Of a stretch of DNA of 64,000 bases, positions 1 through 8,269 are shown piece after piece (the first letter of the stretch is position 1; each line of letters opens with the position of its first letter). The stretch comes from Nitrosarchaeum sp. (lineage in GTDB: Archaea; Thermoproteota; Nitrososphaeria; Nitrososphaerales; Nitrosopumilaceae), in the NCBI GenBank assembly GCA_002737445.1, contig NSIR01000001.1, positions 157,288 through 221,287 of the forward strand, written 5' to 3'. The notes below the pieces were generated by a model. That model saw only the letters and a list, made by a program, of their open reading frames with translations, was not told where the DNA came from and did no database searches. The position numbers and the translations under genes are program-made.

Positions 1-2
1 TT

Positions 3-536
3 TCTGAACTTTATGGAAAAGGGGTTCCTATCATATTATTGGGATATCAATTAGGTAAGGCGCAAACTATCACTCAACTTTTTGGACATTGGGGTCCTCT
101 TTACTTTCATGATTCCATAAAAGAAATGAACACGCTACATCAAGAATTTGGTGTTTCTTTAAATCACGGAATTGGTCATACTGAGGCAGAAAAAAATGGA
201 TTATTATCTAAAAAACCATGGGTCATGGTTGCACCTATTATGTCTGAAAAAAATCAATTTCTTAAGGATATGAAATTAAAGTACGGGGCAGTAACTGTTG
301 GATTTAGTGGTTGGGCTCATTCTCCAAGATTTGCATTTGGACGACGTGCAGATTATTCAATTACTATGAGTGATCATTGTGATTTTAATGAATTAGTAGA
401 AATGGTCAAACAGTCAGGTGCAGAACAAATTTACACGATTCATGGATTTGTTGATGAGTTTGCACAACATTTACGTCAAATGGGATTTAATGCACAACCC
501 TTACGCAAAAATTTAGTAATTTCTCACCTAGTCTGA
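3..536 (+). CDS. MBL-fold/beta-CASP exonuclease-like RNA or DNA processing protein, C-terminal part
   Basis: Partial gene cut by the left edge: the frame is open from base 3 and the first possible start (TTG at 39) lies inside conserved sequence, so the true start is outside. About 177 residues are visible. The stretch GYQLGKAQ, then SDHCDFNEL and the late IHGF motif are typical of metallo-beta-lactamase/beta-CASP nucleases (mRNA 3'-end processing factor or ligase-associated exonuclease type), where the Asp/His motifs bind the two zinc ions. The N-terminal HxHxDH motif is not in the window. Stop TGA at 534-536, overlapping by 13 bp the end of the convergent small gene. Family assignment is good; RNA versus DNA as substrate is unknown. 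Confidence 0.8.
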   Translation, partial: SELYGKGVPIILLGYQLGKAQTITQLFGHWGPLYFHDSIKEMNTLHQEFGVSLNHGIGHTEAEKNGLLSKKPWVMVAPIMSEKNQFLKDMKLKYGAVTVGFSGWAHSPRFAFGRRADYSITMSDHCDFNELVEMVKQSGAEQIYTIHGFVDEFAQHLRQMGFNAQPLRKNLVISHLV

Positions 537-763
537 AAAATTCCACATTGACAATTTGATACTAGACATATTTCTGAATTTCTGATATGATCATGTGAGA
601 AATGTTTACAATTCTCATTTTTACATATTCTTCTTTGAGATTCTCTTTTAACTACTGATTGTGCAATAGAGTTTGCCTTGTCTTTTGAATATCCTTTTTT
701 GTCAATATAGTAATGAACAACTCTATTGTATAGTAAATCCACGTCAAATTGTTTTTCTAGCAT
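524..763 (-). CDS. Small Cys-rich putative zinc-binding protein
   Basis: A 79-residue protein of unknown function. The N-terminal half is charged and helical. The C-terminal part has C-x4-C, a His-rich HFSHDH stretch, then C-x4-C-x-C, a spacing that suggests one or two zinc sites. Convergent with the MBL-fold gene, sharing 13 bp at the 3' ends. The CxC ending recalls the Cys-rich microproteins at 49.5-51.1 kb, but the overall similarity is too low to call them one family. The coding call rests on the clean start, length and Cys pattern. Confidence 0.6.
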   Translation of the reverse strand: MLEKQFDVDLLYNRVVHYYIDKKGYSKDKANSIAQSVVKRESQRRICKNENCKHFSHDHIRNSEICLVSNCQCGIFQTR

Positions 764-985
764 TTACTTGTTATCTCCTTTTGTACAATTGAATTTATTG
801 AATAATTTTTAAATTCATTCATAGGTATGTCGTTTTACATCGCTGCTAATCCTATTTCAAGTAAACCTATTTTCAATTGAAAATTTATTTATTTTATGAC
901 TAAATTTCAAACAATCATAACTAATTTCTATTATATCATACAAATTTTAGTCATGATTTAAGTAGTTAAAAATTATATAATTATC

Positions 986-1087
986 ATGTGTGAAACACTA
1001 GATGAAATTCATGAAGCACAACTAGCTGCAATTATAGCTAGAATGAGAAAACAAAAATTAGAAAATAATCCTACTATCTGTAATTAA
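986..1087 (+). CDS. Possible 33-aa microprotein
   Basis: ATG at 986, TAA at 1085. Composition is that of a short amphipathic helix (MCETLDEIHEAQ..., then a basic segment) with a Cys near each end. A TATA-like stretch (AATTATATAATTATC, 971-985) lies immediately upstream, too close for a standard leaderless promoter, which lowers confidence. It ends 5 bp before the convergent glycerate kinase stop. No recognisable family. The rest of 764-985 is plain AT-rich spacer. Confidence 0.35.
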   Translation: MCETLDEIHEAQLAAIIARMRKQKLENNPTICN

Positions 1088-1091
1088 AAAT

Positions 1092-2369
1092 TTATTTTAA
1101 AATTACGCCTATATCCATTAAATTTGTATGTGTAAAATTGGTTTTAATATTACTTTTTTGTTTTTGAAAGAATTTTTCAGAATCACTATTTTTTAAAAAT
1201 TCTTTAATTATTGATTCGTCAATTTTGATATTTTCCATAATTGCACCTGCAAATAATGTATTTCCATCAATCCCATCTGTACCCATTGACGCAATAACTA
1301 TTTTTTTTAAATTTTGTGTATTTTTTAATAATCTTAAAACTAATTCTTGATTTCTTCCACCTGTTCCTTTACCAATTACTTCAACTGTAGTTTCACCACC
1401 AAAAATAAGACAAGTTTTTTGCTCATTTGGTATGTTTTCCATAATTGTTTTTGTCGCCTCTTTTATGTTCCCAAACACTTGTATTGTTTTTACCTGATAT
1501 CCTAATTCTTTGGCTTTAATTTCCATTGCATCAAGACAATCTTTGTTACTTGCAATTATGTAATTTTCCATATTTTTTTTTTTAGGTGTTTCTGGAATTT
1601 TTCCTTTAAATCCATCTTCTAAAATTTGTAAAACTTCTAATGAAATTTTATTTTGTAATTTGTATTTGTTGATTATATTTAATGCGTCTAGAAAAGTTGT
1701 ATTATCCATGTATGTCGTACCTGAGGCAATACTTGATAGATCATCTCCTTCAACATCTGACATCACAAGTCCAATTCCACGACATTTCATTTTTTCCACC
1801 AATTTACCGCCTTTAATTTTTGATAAATGCTTTCTAACACAATTAAATTCTTGAATGCTTGCACCTGATTTTAATAATAAATTAGTTACATAGATTTTAT
1901 CATCCAATGTTATGTTGTCTGGAATTGCAAGTAATGATGAACCTCCCCCTGAAACCAAAAAGATCACCAATTCATCTTCTCTTCTATTTTGAAGAAATTT
2001 TATTACTTCTTTTGCTGCCTTGACACTTGTTTGATCAGGTTTTGGGTGCCCTGAATTAAAAATCTGAAATTTTTTGCTTTTTATTTTTGATTTAGAGCCT
2101 TTAGGAATAACTATAATTCCACTTTTTATTGGAATAATTGCATTTAATGCCCTAGTCATGGAATCCCCAGCTTTACCAAATGCTACTGTGAAAATATTGG
2201 AAAACCCTTCAATGTTTAGTGTTTTACCATTAATTGTAATTTCTTTTGGTGTTACAAATTTTACCAAGATATTTTCTGGATCTGCAGCTTTTAATCCCGC
2301 ATCTAAAATCTCTAAACATTCAATTTTCTTTTCGGATGTTGCTAAATCTGCATAATTCTGAATAATCAT
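1092..2369 (-). CDS. Glycerate 2-kinase (MOFRL family)
   Basis: ATP-dependent phosphorylation of D-glycerate to 2-phosphoglycerate, feeding glycolysis or gluconeogenesis. 425 residues, normal for the GckA/TtuD-type kinase with N-terminal DUF4147 and C-terminal MOFRL domains. Seen: VSGGGSSLLA and SDVEGDD in the N-terminal Rossmann part, then FGGETTVEV, GKGTGGRNQE and MGTDGIDGN of the MOFRL part. Start ATG at 2369 gives a normal N-terminus. Divergent from the alcohol dehydrogenase at 2424, so the 54-bp gap must hold both promoters. Older annotations call the family hydroxypyruvate reductase. Confidence 0.88.
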   Translation of the reverse strand: MIIQNYADLATSEKKIECLEILDAGLKAADPENILVKFVTPKEITINGKTLNIEGFSNIFTVAFGKAGDSMTRALNAIIPIKSGIIVIPKGSKSKIKSKKFQIFNSGHPKPDQTSVKAAKEVIKFLQNRREDELVIFLVSGGGSSLLAIPDNITLDDKIYVTNLLLKSGASIQEFNCVRKHLSKIKGGKLVEKMKCRGIGLVMSDVEGDDLSSIASGTTYMDNTTFLDALNIINKYKLQNKISLEVLQILEDGFKGKIPETPKKKNMENYIIASNKDCLDAMEIKAKELGYQVKTIQVFGNIKEATKTIMENIPNEQKTCLIFGGETTVEVIGKGTGGRNQELVLRLLKNTQNLKKIVIASMGTDGIDGNTLFAGAIMENIKIDESIIKEFLKNSDSEKFFQKQKSNIKTNFTHTNLMDIGVILK

Positions 2370-2423
2370 CTGTTAATTTCTGTTATTGTAAGATATAATA
2401 ATAATCAATATTGAGTTCCATTC

Positions 2424-3368
2424 ATGTATTCCGTACGTATTCCAAAAATTATCAATTTTGGAAAAAATGCATTAGGTGAGACAGACTATCCAAAAAATGC
2501 TCTAGTTGTTACAACTGTACCACCAGAACTTTCTGATAAATGGCTATCTAAAATGGGAATCACTGATTACATGCTTTATGATAAAGTAAAACCTGAACCA
2601 TCAATTGATGATGTCACTGCTGTAATTTCACAATTTAAAGATAAAAATCCGTCTGTTCTAATTGGACTTGGCGGTGGTAGTTCAATGGATGTCGTAAAAT
2701 ATGCCGCACCTGAACTAAAAAAAGAAAAAATTTTAATTCCAACTACTTTTGGAACTGGAGCTGAAATGACGACATATTGTGTTTTAAAATTTGATGGAAA
2801 AAAGAAATTATTGCGTGAAGACAGATTTCTTGCTGACATGGCAGTAGTTGATTCATATTTTATGAGCGGTACTCCAGAACAAGTAATAAAAAGTTCTGTA
2901 TGTGATGCATGTGCTCAGGCAACTGAAGGATATGATAGTAAACTTGGTAATGATTTTACAAGAACAATGTGTAAACAAGCATTTGATATTTTATATGATG
3001 CAATTATGAATGACAAACCTGAAAATTATCCATACGGTTCAATGTTATCTGGTATTGGATTTGGAAATTGCTCAACTACTCTTGGGCATGCACTGTCTTA
3101 CGTGTTTTCAAATGAAGGAGTTCCACATGGATACTCTTTATCTTCTTGTACTACTGTGGCACATAAACACAACAAATCCATCTTTTATGATCGATTTAAA
3201 GAGGCTATGAAAAAGTTAGGTTTTGATAAACTTGAATTAAAGGCTGATGTTTCAGATGCTGCTGATACTGTAATGACTGATAGAGGACATTTGGATCCAA
3301 ACCCAATTCCAATCTCTAAAGAAGATGTAATCAAGTGTTTGCAAGATATTAAATCCGGAAATCTTTAA
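2424..3368 (+). CDS. Iron-type (group III) alcohol dehydrogenase-like protein
   Basis: NAD(P)H-dependent alcohol/aldehyde oxidoreductase fold: GGGSSMD (residues 83-89) binds the nucleotide; metal-binding helices follow. The four metal positions of iron alcohol dehydrogenases read Asp161, Gln165, His222, His235, so the second ligand, usually His, is Gln. At 314 residues it is about 60-70 shorter than typical members. Known from the family: thaumarchaeal iron-type dehydrogenases serve as semialdehyde reductases of the 3-hydroxypropionate/4-hydroxybutyrate cycle; whether this protein does so is inference, and glycerol-1-phosphate or glycerol dehydrogenase-like roles are alternatives. ATG start 24 bp downstream of an AATATTG-type promoter region. 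Confidence 0.82.
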   Translation: MYSVRIPKIINFGKNALGETDYPKNALVVTTVPPELSDKWLSKMGITDYMLYDKVKPEPSIDDVTAVISQFKDKNPSVLIGLGGGSSMDVVKYAAPELKKEKILIPTTFGTGAEMTTYCVLKFDGKKKLLREDRFLADMAVVDSYFMSGTPEQVIKSSVCDACAQATEGYDSKLGNDFTRTMCKQAFDILYDAIMNDKPENYPYGSMLSGIGFGNCSTTLGHALSYVFSNEGVPHGYSLSSCTTVAHKHNKSIFYDRFKEAMKKLGFDKLELKADVSDAADTVMTDRGHLDPNPIPISKEDVIKCLQDIKSGNL

Positions 3369-3463
3369 GATTCTTTAATTTTTACATTTTTCTATTTTAT
3401 TAATATTTAGTGAAACCCATCTATGACTAAACTTATTTATGCTAATGTAATTGTCCAAGTTAC

Positions 3464-4567
3464 ATGATTACTGAAAAACCCTTAAAATTCGGTATTCAAA
3501 ATGGATTAAATGTTGCTCGTGCAGGTTACACTGAAGATCAAATTTTAACTGCATGTATGCTTGCCGATAAAACCGGTTATGATTCTATTTTCTACATGGA
3601 TCACACAAATGTCCCTCAATGGAAAAATGCAATTGTTTTGGATCCTTGGGTTATGTTATCTGCAATTGCTGCAGTAACTCATAATGTTGAGATTGGAACT
3701 TGTGTGACTGATGCAATTAGAAGACATCCTTCCAATATTGCACTAGCTACAATTACACTTGATAGAATTTCTAAAGGAAGAGCAATTTTAGGAATTGGTG
3801 CAGGTGAAGCTCAAAACTTGAAAGAATTTTGCATTCCATTTGAAAAACCAGTTTCAAAATGGGAAGAACAAATTGAAGTTATCAAAGCATTGTATGGTTC
3901 CACACCTGATAATACTGTAAACTATGACGGTAAATTTTACAAATTAGAAGGCGCTTGTCTTCAAGCACCTCCAATTCGAAAACCACATCCACCTACTTAC
4001 ATGGCATCAGGTGGTACTCGTACTTTGGAACTTACTGGAAAATTAGGTGAAGGCTGGTTACCAATTGGATACACTCCAGAATTATTTGAAGATCATGCTA
4101 AACAAATTAACGTGTCTATGAATAAACATAACAGAACTCAAAGTGAAAAAGATAGTTTCCAATATGCCCTTGATATTGACGTATACTTTTCAGAAGATGC
4201 AGAAGAATCATGGGCTAAAATGAAGGAAGCAGTAAAAGTTAGTTTGTTTAAACCTGAAATTTTACGTGTACACGGAATTAAAGAAATCGAAGGATTTGAT
4301 TTTGTAAAATACTTTACAGAATATTCAATGTCAGATCAATCTTGGATTGTAAAAATGAGAGAGGCTGCAACAAAGATTCCTGATAGCATTGCTCGTTCAT
4401 CAACAGCAGTCGGCACACCTGAAGATATCATTCCAACTTTTGAGCGATTCATGAAAGCAGGTGTAAATCATTTTGTAATTAGATTCTGGGGTAAGAATTA
4501 CTTTGGTTCTATTGATAAATTCGCAAGTCATGTAATGCCATATTTACGTGAAAAAATGCAAAAATAA
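3464..4567 (+). CDS. Luciferase-like, F420- or flavin-dependent oxidoreductase
   Basis: 367-residue TIM-barrel protein of the bacterial luciferase/Mer superfamily. Evidence: N-terminal KFGIQNG, YDSIFYMDH around residues 38-46, the GIGAGEAQN loop (about 111-119), and YMASGGTRTLEL (about 180-191), all typical of F420-dependent N5,N10-methylene-tetrahydromethanopterin reductase-like enzymes. Thaumarchaea make F420, so an F420 partner is likely, but the substrate is not known. Monocistronic, ATG start. Naming it Mer would be over-reading, since ammonia oxidizers lack the methanogenic context. Confidence 0.85.
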   Translation: MITEKPLKFGIQNGLNVARAGYTEDQILTACMLADKTGYDSIFYMDHTNVPQWKNAIVLDPWVMLSAIAAVTHNVEIGTCVTDAIRRHPSNIALATITLDRISKGRAILGIGAGEAQNLKEFCIPFEKPVSKWEEQIEVIKALYGSTPDNTVNYDGKFYKLEGACLQAPPIRKPHPPTYMASGGTRTLELTGKLGEGWLPIGYTPELFEDHAKQINVSMNKHNRTQSEKDSFQYALDIDVYFSEDAEESWAKMKEAVKVSLFKPEILRVHGIKEIEGFDFVKYFTEYSMSDQSWIVKMREAATKIPDSIARSSTAVGTPEDIIPTFERFMKAGVNHFVIRFWGKNYFGSIDKFASHVMPYLREKMQK

Positions 4568-4617
4568 GTTCATTTTACATCGAAAATCATTTACTAAGCT
4601 AATTTTGTAATCTTGTA

Positions 4618-4842
4618 ATGGACGATGAACTTCCAAAAATAATAAAAAAATGCCTAAAACTTTTAGAAGACAATATTGAGGTTTTATCCAATATGGAATT
4701 GGATTTGGAAGATCGGAAAGAAGATGAACTTGTATCTGATTTAAAATTACACCAACTATATGATATGACTGATGACGTATCAGAAAGTACAAAATTAAAA
4801 CGTGCGGAATTTAATTTTATGCGTAGAAAAGCAGAAGATTAA
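4618..4842 (+). CDS. Small acidic helical protein, unknown function
   Basis: 74 residues, ATG at 4618, TAA at 4840. Very acidic in the middle (DLEDRKEDELVSD) with a basic C-terminal end; predicted to be two helices, possibly a coiled coil. No family recognised. It follows the F420-type oxidoreductase by 50 bp on the same strand and is convergent with the next gene. Coding call rests on composition and complete frame. Confidence 0.6.
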   Translation: MDDELPKIIKKCLKLLEDNIEVLSNMELDLEDRKEDELVSDLKLHQLYDMTDDVSESTKLKRAEFNFMRRKAED

Positions 4843-4855
4843 CTATACTTGAAAT

Positions 4856-5284
4856 TTACGATTTATGTGGACGCCTATTCTTACTTTTCATTCTAGTGTA
4901 TGATTTGACTAGACGTTTTTTATGTTGCTTTTCTATTCTTTTTCTTGTACGTGCAGTAGAATTTGTTTCACCTTGTATAATTTTGACTTTACTTCCATCT
5001 CTGAGCATAATTGGTTTTCCTTTAAATCTAAATTCTATGTCATGACATTTTTTATAGTATTTTTTTAGACAAAAGAATATTCTGTTGTTTGTACCATGCA
5101 TTTCTTTGACCTCTTTTGATTTTTTTAATTCGTTGAGTACGTTTCGCAGTAATCCTTTATCTATATCGGATATTCTGTGTAGTTCTCTAAACCAAATAAA
5201 TCTGGAATTAGTTCCCCATTCCTCTAAAATTTTTAGTGACAAAATTATTGCTCTTTGCCATTCTTCTTCACGTTCGTCCAACAA
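4856..5284 (-). CDS. Putative small DNA/RNA-binding protein with winged-helix-like N-terminus and basic tail
   Basis: 142 residues. The first ~75 residues (helices around RAIILSLKILEEWG, RFIWFRELHRIS, then LRNVLNELKKSKEV) look like a small helix-turn-helix or winged helix. The last ~40 residues are strongly basic (ARTRKRIEKQHKKRLVKSYTRMK), suggesting nucleic-acid contact. No named family. The HTH reading is inference from pattern only. Confidence 0.6.
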   Translation of the reverse strand: MLDEREEEWQRAIILSLKILEEWGTNSRFIWFRELHRISDIDKGLLRNVLNELKKSKEVKEMHGTNNRIFFCLKKYYKKCHDIEFRFKGKPIMLRDGSKVKIIQGETNSTARTRKRIEKQHKKRLVKSYTRMKSKNRRPHKS

Positions 5285-5321
5285 TCTACTGTATATTTAT
5301 CCTATATTTTAGGAATTTTAA

Positions 5322-5555
5322 TTAGTGCTGAGAATTTTTTTTTGATCTAGTTATTTGTTTTAATCTTGATTGAGTAACTTTGCTTGACTGTGTTTGATTT
5401 TTTTCCATTTCTTTTGCAATGGTGTCTATTTTTTTAATAATCTGTGATTGCTCTTCTGATGAATTTGATTTCATGAGATTTTTCTTCAATTTTTTGAGGT
5501 CTGATGAATATTTAGAAAATTCATTTTTTAAATCATTAAGATATGGGTCATCCAT
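5322..5555 (-). CDS. Small coiled-coil protein, unknown function
   Basis: 77 residues, Lys/Ser/Gln-rich. Residues ~10-55 form heptad-like Leu/Ile spacing (LKKLKKNLMKS, IIKKIDTIAKEMEK), a likely coiled coil, followed by a basic tail. Lies 37 bp upstream (in genome order) of the winged-helix-like gene, same strand, so the two may be co-transcribed from the promoter near 5580. No family recognised. Confidence 0.5.
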   Translation of the reverse strand: MDDPYLNDLKNEFSKYSSDLKKLKKNLMKSNSSEEQSQIIKKIDTIAKEMEKNQTQSSKVTQSRLKQITRSKKNSQH

Positions 5556-5630
5556 GATTTTTATCCAACTCTGTCATAATCTAGAGATTTACCCTCTTAA
5601 TTTATAATATTATTGCCGAATATACTCTTA

Positions 5631-6263
5631 TTGCAGTTAAATGGAATTTTAAAAATTCAATCACGCAAAAAAATTCAAGAATTTTTAAATCAAGAACATG
5701 TGGGACGAATTTCTAGCATAGATGAGGCTGGATACCCTCAGATTATCCCAATGAATTTTGTATTTCTTGATGATTCAATTTATTTACATTCTCATACTAG
5801 AGGTGAAAAAATTGATAATGTTAAACGAAACAATAAAGTTGGTTTTGAAGTTGATAGGGAATTGGAATTTTTACCTTCATATTTTGAGGATCCAAAAGAC
5901 GCATCACTTGCAGATACATTGTACATTAGTATTGTAATCAAGGGCAAAGCAACAATAGTGATAGATAATGAGGAAAAAACACTCGCTCTAAACGGTCTTA
6001 TGCAAAAATATCAATCAGAAGGAGGGTACGATCCAATTGAATCTACAATGAGAGTTTTGGAAGCTGTTGCAGTAATCAAAATAATTCCTGAAACACTTGA
6101 TGGAAAATATAAGATTGGACAAAATATGAATATGGAAAAAAGAATGAATTTAGCTAAAAGTATATTGAATCGTAACTCTGTAAATTCTAAAGAAACTTTA
6201 AAAATTATGGGATTTGAAATAACTGAACATGGTTTACAAATGACTAGTGAACCTATATGGTAG
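5631..6263 (+). CDS. Pyridoxamine 5'-phosphate oxidase-like FMN-binding protein
   Basis: Split-barrel flavin/F420-binding protein: HVGRISSIDEAGYPQIIPMNF and IYLHSHTRGEKIDNVKRN are the standard strands and FMN-phosphate-contacting loop of the family; the C-terminal ~60 residues (NLAKSILNRNSVNSK) are an extension. Substrate unknown. Start choice: the frame could open at TTG 5613, but TTTATAATAT at 5600-5610 looks like the TATA box, and TTG 5631 sits about 26 bp downstream, fitting a leaderless mRNA and giving 210 residues. Confidence 0.78.
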   Translation: MQLNGILKIQSRKKIQEFLNQEHVGRISSIDEAGYPQIIPMNFVFLDDSIYLHSHTRGEKIDNVKRNNKVGFEVDRELEFLPSYFEDPKDASLADTLYISIVIKGKATIVIDNEEKTLALNGLMQKYQSEGGYDPIESTMRVLEAVAVIKIIPETLDGKYKIGQNMNMEKRMNLAKSILNRNSVNSKETLKIMGFEITEHGLQMTSEPIW

Positions 6264-6313
6264 CAGTATAATACTATCACACTTGCTTTAAATTCAGTTT
6301 TGGATTATTGTAA

Positions 6314-8269
6314 TTGTTGCAACAAATTCATAAATTTGAACTGGTATCAGAGTTTGTACCTACAGGTGATCAGCCACAAGCAATTGACGTTCTAGTTGAA
6401 GGTGTAAAAAAAGGCTCAATTCAGACATTACTTGGCGTAACTGGTAGTGGAAAGACATTTTCTGTTGCAAACGTAATTGCAAGAACTGGAAAAAATACTT
6501 TGGTAATTTCACACAACAAAACTTTGGCAGCACAACTTTATTCTGAATTAAAACAATTTTTCCCAAAAAACAATGTAGGGTATTTTGTATCTTATTACGA
6601 TTATTATCAGCCTGAAAGTTATTTGCCTCAAACTGATACCTACATTGAAAAAGAGACTCAAATTAATGAAAAAATTGAAAAATTACGATTAGAGGCAACT
6701 GCCATGCTTTTATCTGATGAACCGACAATTATTGTCTCTACTGTATCTTGTATTTACTCACTTGGCAATCCCAAGGATTGGCGAGATTTAGCAATTATTT
6801 TGAATTTAAATGATATAATGAAAAGAAGTGATTTAATTAAAAAATTCAATGACGCTAGATATGAAAGAAATGATATCACAGTAGCTCCTGGCAATTTTAG
6901 AGTAAAGGGTGATACCATAGATATTGTTCCTGCATATTCTGAAGACATTGTAAGAATTTCTATGTTTGGTGATAATATTGAAAAAATTATTTTACTTGAT
7001 AGTATAACACTTAAAGAAAAACGTAAATTATCTGAAATAAAAATTTTTCCTGCTAAACATTATTTAATTGCAAAAGATGTTAGAGCAAAAGCTGTGCTTT
7101 CAATTAAGGAAGAATTAGCACGACGATTACCTGAATTAAATGAATTAGAAAAACAGCGACTTGAAATGAGAACTAAATATGATTTAGAAATGATAGAAGA
7201 GTTGGGGTATTGTTCTGGAATTGAAAATTATTCAAGACATTTTGATGGAAGACAATCAGGTGAGAAAGCATACTGTTTAATGGATTTTTTTGGAGATGAT
7301 TATTTACTTGTCATTGATGAATCTCATGTTACATTACCACAATTACATGCAATGTACAAAGGCGATTATTCAAGAAAAAAACAATTAATCACGTATGGAT
7401 TTCGCTTACCTAGTGCATATGATAATCGTCCACTTAAATTTGAAGAATTTGAAAGTTATTTAAAAAATACAATTTTTGTTTCTGCAACTCCAAGTGAATA
7501 TGAGAAAAAAATATCATCTCAAATAGCCGAGCAACTAGTAAGGCCTACTGGATTACTTGATCCATCAGTTGAGGTTAGATCAACAAAGGATCAAATGGAC
7601 GATTTAATTCACGAAATTGCTTTACGTTCGGCTAAAAATGAGCGTGTTCTAGTTACAACTTTGACAAAGCGTATGGCTGAAGACCTGGCAGAATATCTCT
7701 CAAAAAAACAAGTTAGAGTACGATACATGCACTCTGAAATAGAGGGATTACAACGAACTGAATTAATTCGTCAATTGCGATTAGGCGAATTTGACGTTCT
7801 TGTTGGAATTAATTTATTACGTGAAGGTTTAGATATTCCTGAAGTTTCCCTTGTTGCAATTTTAGATGCAGATAAGGAAGGGTTTTTGAGAAATTTTACA
7901 AGTTTAATTCAAACATTTGGAAGAGCTGCTAGAAATGTAAATGGATCAGTGATCATGTATGCCGATAATATCACAAAATCTATGATTCATGCAATGGATG
8001 AAACTAAACGACGTAAAGAAAAACAAATTGAATACAACATTGAGCATAAGATTGATCCAAAAACAATTATCAAATCTGTTCCTGAACAAGTTACCACTTT
8101 GGATGAATCTAAATTAAAATCAACACATGATCTTGCTAATGATTTAATTGAATTAGAATCAAACATGAAAAAATATTCTGAAGAATTAGATTTTGAGCAT
8201 GCAATTGAATGTCGTGATAGAATAAAACGATTGGAAAGGGAGATAAAATTTAAAGATGGTAGAAAATAA
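6314..8269 (+). CDS. uvrB: UvrB, excinuclease ABC subunit B
   Basis: DNA-damage recognition helicase-like subunit of nucleotide excision repair. 651 residues, normal length. Seen: Walker A GVTGSGKTFS near residue 43, the beta-hairpin SYYDYYQPESYLP near 93-105, DESHVTLPQ of motif II, helicase motifs GLDIPEVSLV and QTFGRAARN, and a C-terminal UVR motif (ELESNMKKYSEELDFEHAIE) that binds UvrC. Starts with TTG at 6314 or 6317. Overlaps uvrA by 14 bp, so the two are co-translated. UvrABC is of bacterial origin and found in mesophilic archaea. Confidence 0.97.
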   Translation: MLQQIHKFELVSEFVPTGDQPQAIDVLVEGVKKGSIQTLLGVTGSGKTFSVANVIARTGKNTLVISHNKTLAAQLYSELKQFFPKNNVGYFVSYYDYYQPESYLPQTDTYIEKETQINEKIEKLRLEATAMLLSDEPTIIVSTVSCIYSLGNPKDWRDLAIILNLNDIMKRSDLIKKFNDARYERNDITVAPGNFRVKGDTIDIVPAYSEDIVRISMFGDNIEKIILLDSITLKEKRKLSEIKIFPAKHYLIAKDVRAKAVLSIKEELARRLPELNELEKQRLEMRTKYDLEMIEELGYCSGIENYSRHFDGRQSGEKAYCLMDFFGDDYLLVIDESHVTLPQLHAMYKGDYSRKKQLITYGFRLPSAYDNRPLKFEEFESYLKNTIFVSATPSEYEKKISSQIAEQLVRPTGLLDPSVEVRSTKDQMDDLIHEIALRSAKNERVLVTTLTKRMAEDLAEYLSKKQVRVRYMHSEIEGLQRTELIRQLRLGEFDVLVGINLLREGLDIPEVSLVAILDADKEGFLRNFTSLIQTFGRAARNVNGSVIMYADNITKSMIHAMDETKRRKEKQIEYNIEHKIDPKTIIKSVPEQVTTLDESKLKSTHDLANDLIELESNMKKYSEELDFEHAIECRDRIKRLEREIKFKDGRK

